DNA of 64,000 bases from CAZSHX01 sp964606895 (GTDB lineage Bacteria > Bacteroidota > Ignavibacteria > Kapaibacteriales > UBA2268). Position numbers and translations under genes: made by a program. Under the pieces are notes generated by a model that was not told the origin of the DNA, ran no database searches, and saw only the letters and a list, made by a program, of their open reading frames with translations. The DNA lies in contig CAZSHX010000007.1 of NCBI GenBank assembly GCA_964606895.1, forward strand, positions 19,464 through 83,463, given 5' to 3'. Positions 63,292 through 64,000 of this stretch are shown here, one piece after another (position 1 is the first letter of the stretch; every line of letters starts with the position of its first letter).

Positions 63292-63960
63292 TTAATTATC
63301 ACAAATAAAGTAACAATTGCTTATTGGTGTACTATTCCAAAATATTAATGGTGTTTGTGGGCAAAGTTTATCTTCGCCGTAAACAGGTGGTGTATTTACT
63401 CTGATATAGTCTAGGTATGTAAATTGTTCATTCCAGCAAACCTTGAATAAAGCAGGGCAAGTACCTTCACCAAAATCAACACAACAAGAATATGTTACAT
63501 ATTCGGTAACAGGATCCTTTACATACCTCCAACATGGACCTTTTACAAATTGTACTGTTTGAACGTAAGCCATACTATCACAAGGAAAATAATATGGAAT
63601 ATTGGAGTGGTAACCCCAACAACTACCTAAAACTGCACTATATACATCATCCCAAGTGGTGCTAGTCCACATCATACCATCAATGCAGTCAGGGTCCTCA
63701 AACACAATTTTTTCAATGTAAATTTCATACATAGACCCATTTACTCGTTCACAGCAGTAAACATGAAAAAAACAAGTATGACCTTGGTCGTCTCCATCAA
63801 CCTAATGTGTACTGCCGGTATAAGGGGAGTGAATGCACGTTGTATAGCCTGTTGGGCATGTACTATACACATTAATAGCAAGGAATAAAGAAATTGCAAA
63901 GAATAATGCAAAAAAGCGACCTGAAAGGGTAAATCCTTTGGAACCATTAGTTGAAAACAT
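63292..63960 (-). pseudogene. Cysteine-rich secreted protein interrupted by an in-frame TAG
   Basis: From the ATG at 63960 the frame gives a signal peptide (SGRFFALFFAISLFLAINVY) and then STCPTGYTTCIHSPYTGSTH. It meets TAG at codon 53 (63802-63804). The same frame continues as VDGDDQGHTCFFHVYCCERV and runs without another stop to 63292 through the Cys-rich SCCVDFGEGTCPALFKVCWN and ISNCYFICDN. The two halves thus form one reading frame of 222 codons with about a dozen cysteines, consistent with a disulfide-rich exported protein. An amber mutation, a sequencing error or programmed read-through could each explain the stop. No family is recognised. Confidence 0.7.
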
Positions 63961-64000
63961 AACAAACCTCAAAAATTAATTTTAGAATAAAGAAAGTTAT

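Noticed and set aside
63741..63965. 74-codon ORF on the minus strand at the right edge
   Set aside because: It is one frame off the signal-peptide frame that begins at 63960 and continues into the cysteine-rich ORF. Its composition is not protein-like and it explains nothing the other frame does not.

Overview
The window looks like a chromosomal segment of an uncultured, low-GC, Gram-negative bacterium of the FCB (Bacteroidota/Chlorobiota/Ignavibacteria) group. The evidence is as follows. Many large secreted proteins end in type IX secretion (T9SS)-style C-terminal sorting domains, with a PNP-type motif, a NxxG-type turn, a G(I/V)Y strand and a terminal K/R-rich strand. There is a PorZ-like double propeller protein, and repeated choice-of-anchor-D/HYDIN-like Ig domains. 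CarB belongs to the Bacteroidota/eukaryote-like type. ThyX, an ATP-type PckA and MeaB are also present. A placement in Ignavibacteria, close to Candidatus Kapabacteria, is my inference and was not computed. No tRNA, rRNA, CRISPR array, transposase or prophage was seen.

Layout. 1-9.2 kb: the end of a TonB-dependent receptor, xseA, a Tat-exported DUF362 protein with a lipoprotein nuclease/phosphatase, a STAS protein, meaB, a PorZ-like protein, ribH and an FKBP isomerase. 9.3-14.9 kb: Wzz-like and O-antigen ligase-like genes, then envelope proteins of unknown role. 14.9-19.2 kb: a TPR adenylate cyclase diverging from three tandem, unrecognised paralogues that share an N-terminal RLPxGxPIKS motif. 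19.3-30.6 kb: an atypical SDR, a small beta-barrel, pckA with an aminotransferase, then nth, pgeF, comEC and a giant FG-GAP/UnbV protein in one direction. 30.8-37.7 kb: a 14-blade WD40 secreted protein, a dispersed repeat, and carAB. 37.8-51.2 kb: a four-gene, 13.4-kb operon of giant surface proteins around a double-OmpA-domain protein. 51.2-53.2 kb: an accessory island with three more copies of the dispersed repeat, head-to-head palindromic repeats, a hicAB toxin-antitoxin pair and a broken secreted-protein gene. 53.2-59.7 kb: two unknown proteins, nadD, nuoF, three LolA-like paralogues and thyX. 59.7-64 kb: a probable structured small RNA with a strong terminator, an unknown secreted protein, a leftover sorting-domain fragment, a Ycf48/BNR-like T9SS protein, and a cysteine-rich secreted protein interrupted by an in-frame TAG.

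The housekeeping genes are ordinary. The most unusual items are: (i) the roughly 140-bp repeat family with an invariant core between two stem-loops (four copies); (ii) the three-paralogue cluster at 17.3-19.2 kb; (iii) the orphan small RNA at about 59.98-60.13 kb; (iv) the giant surface-protein operon; and (v) signs of turnover among T9SS cargo genes, namely an orphan sorting-domain fragment, a truncated signal-peptide fragment, palindromic in-frame insertions and an in-frame amber codon.
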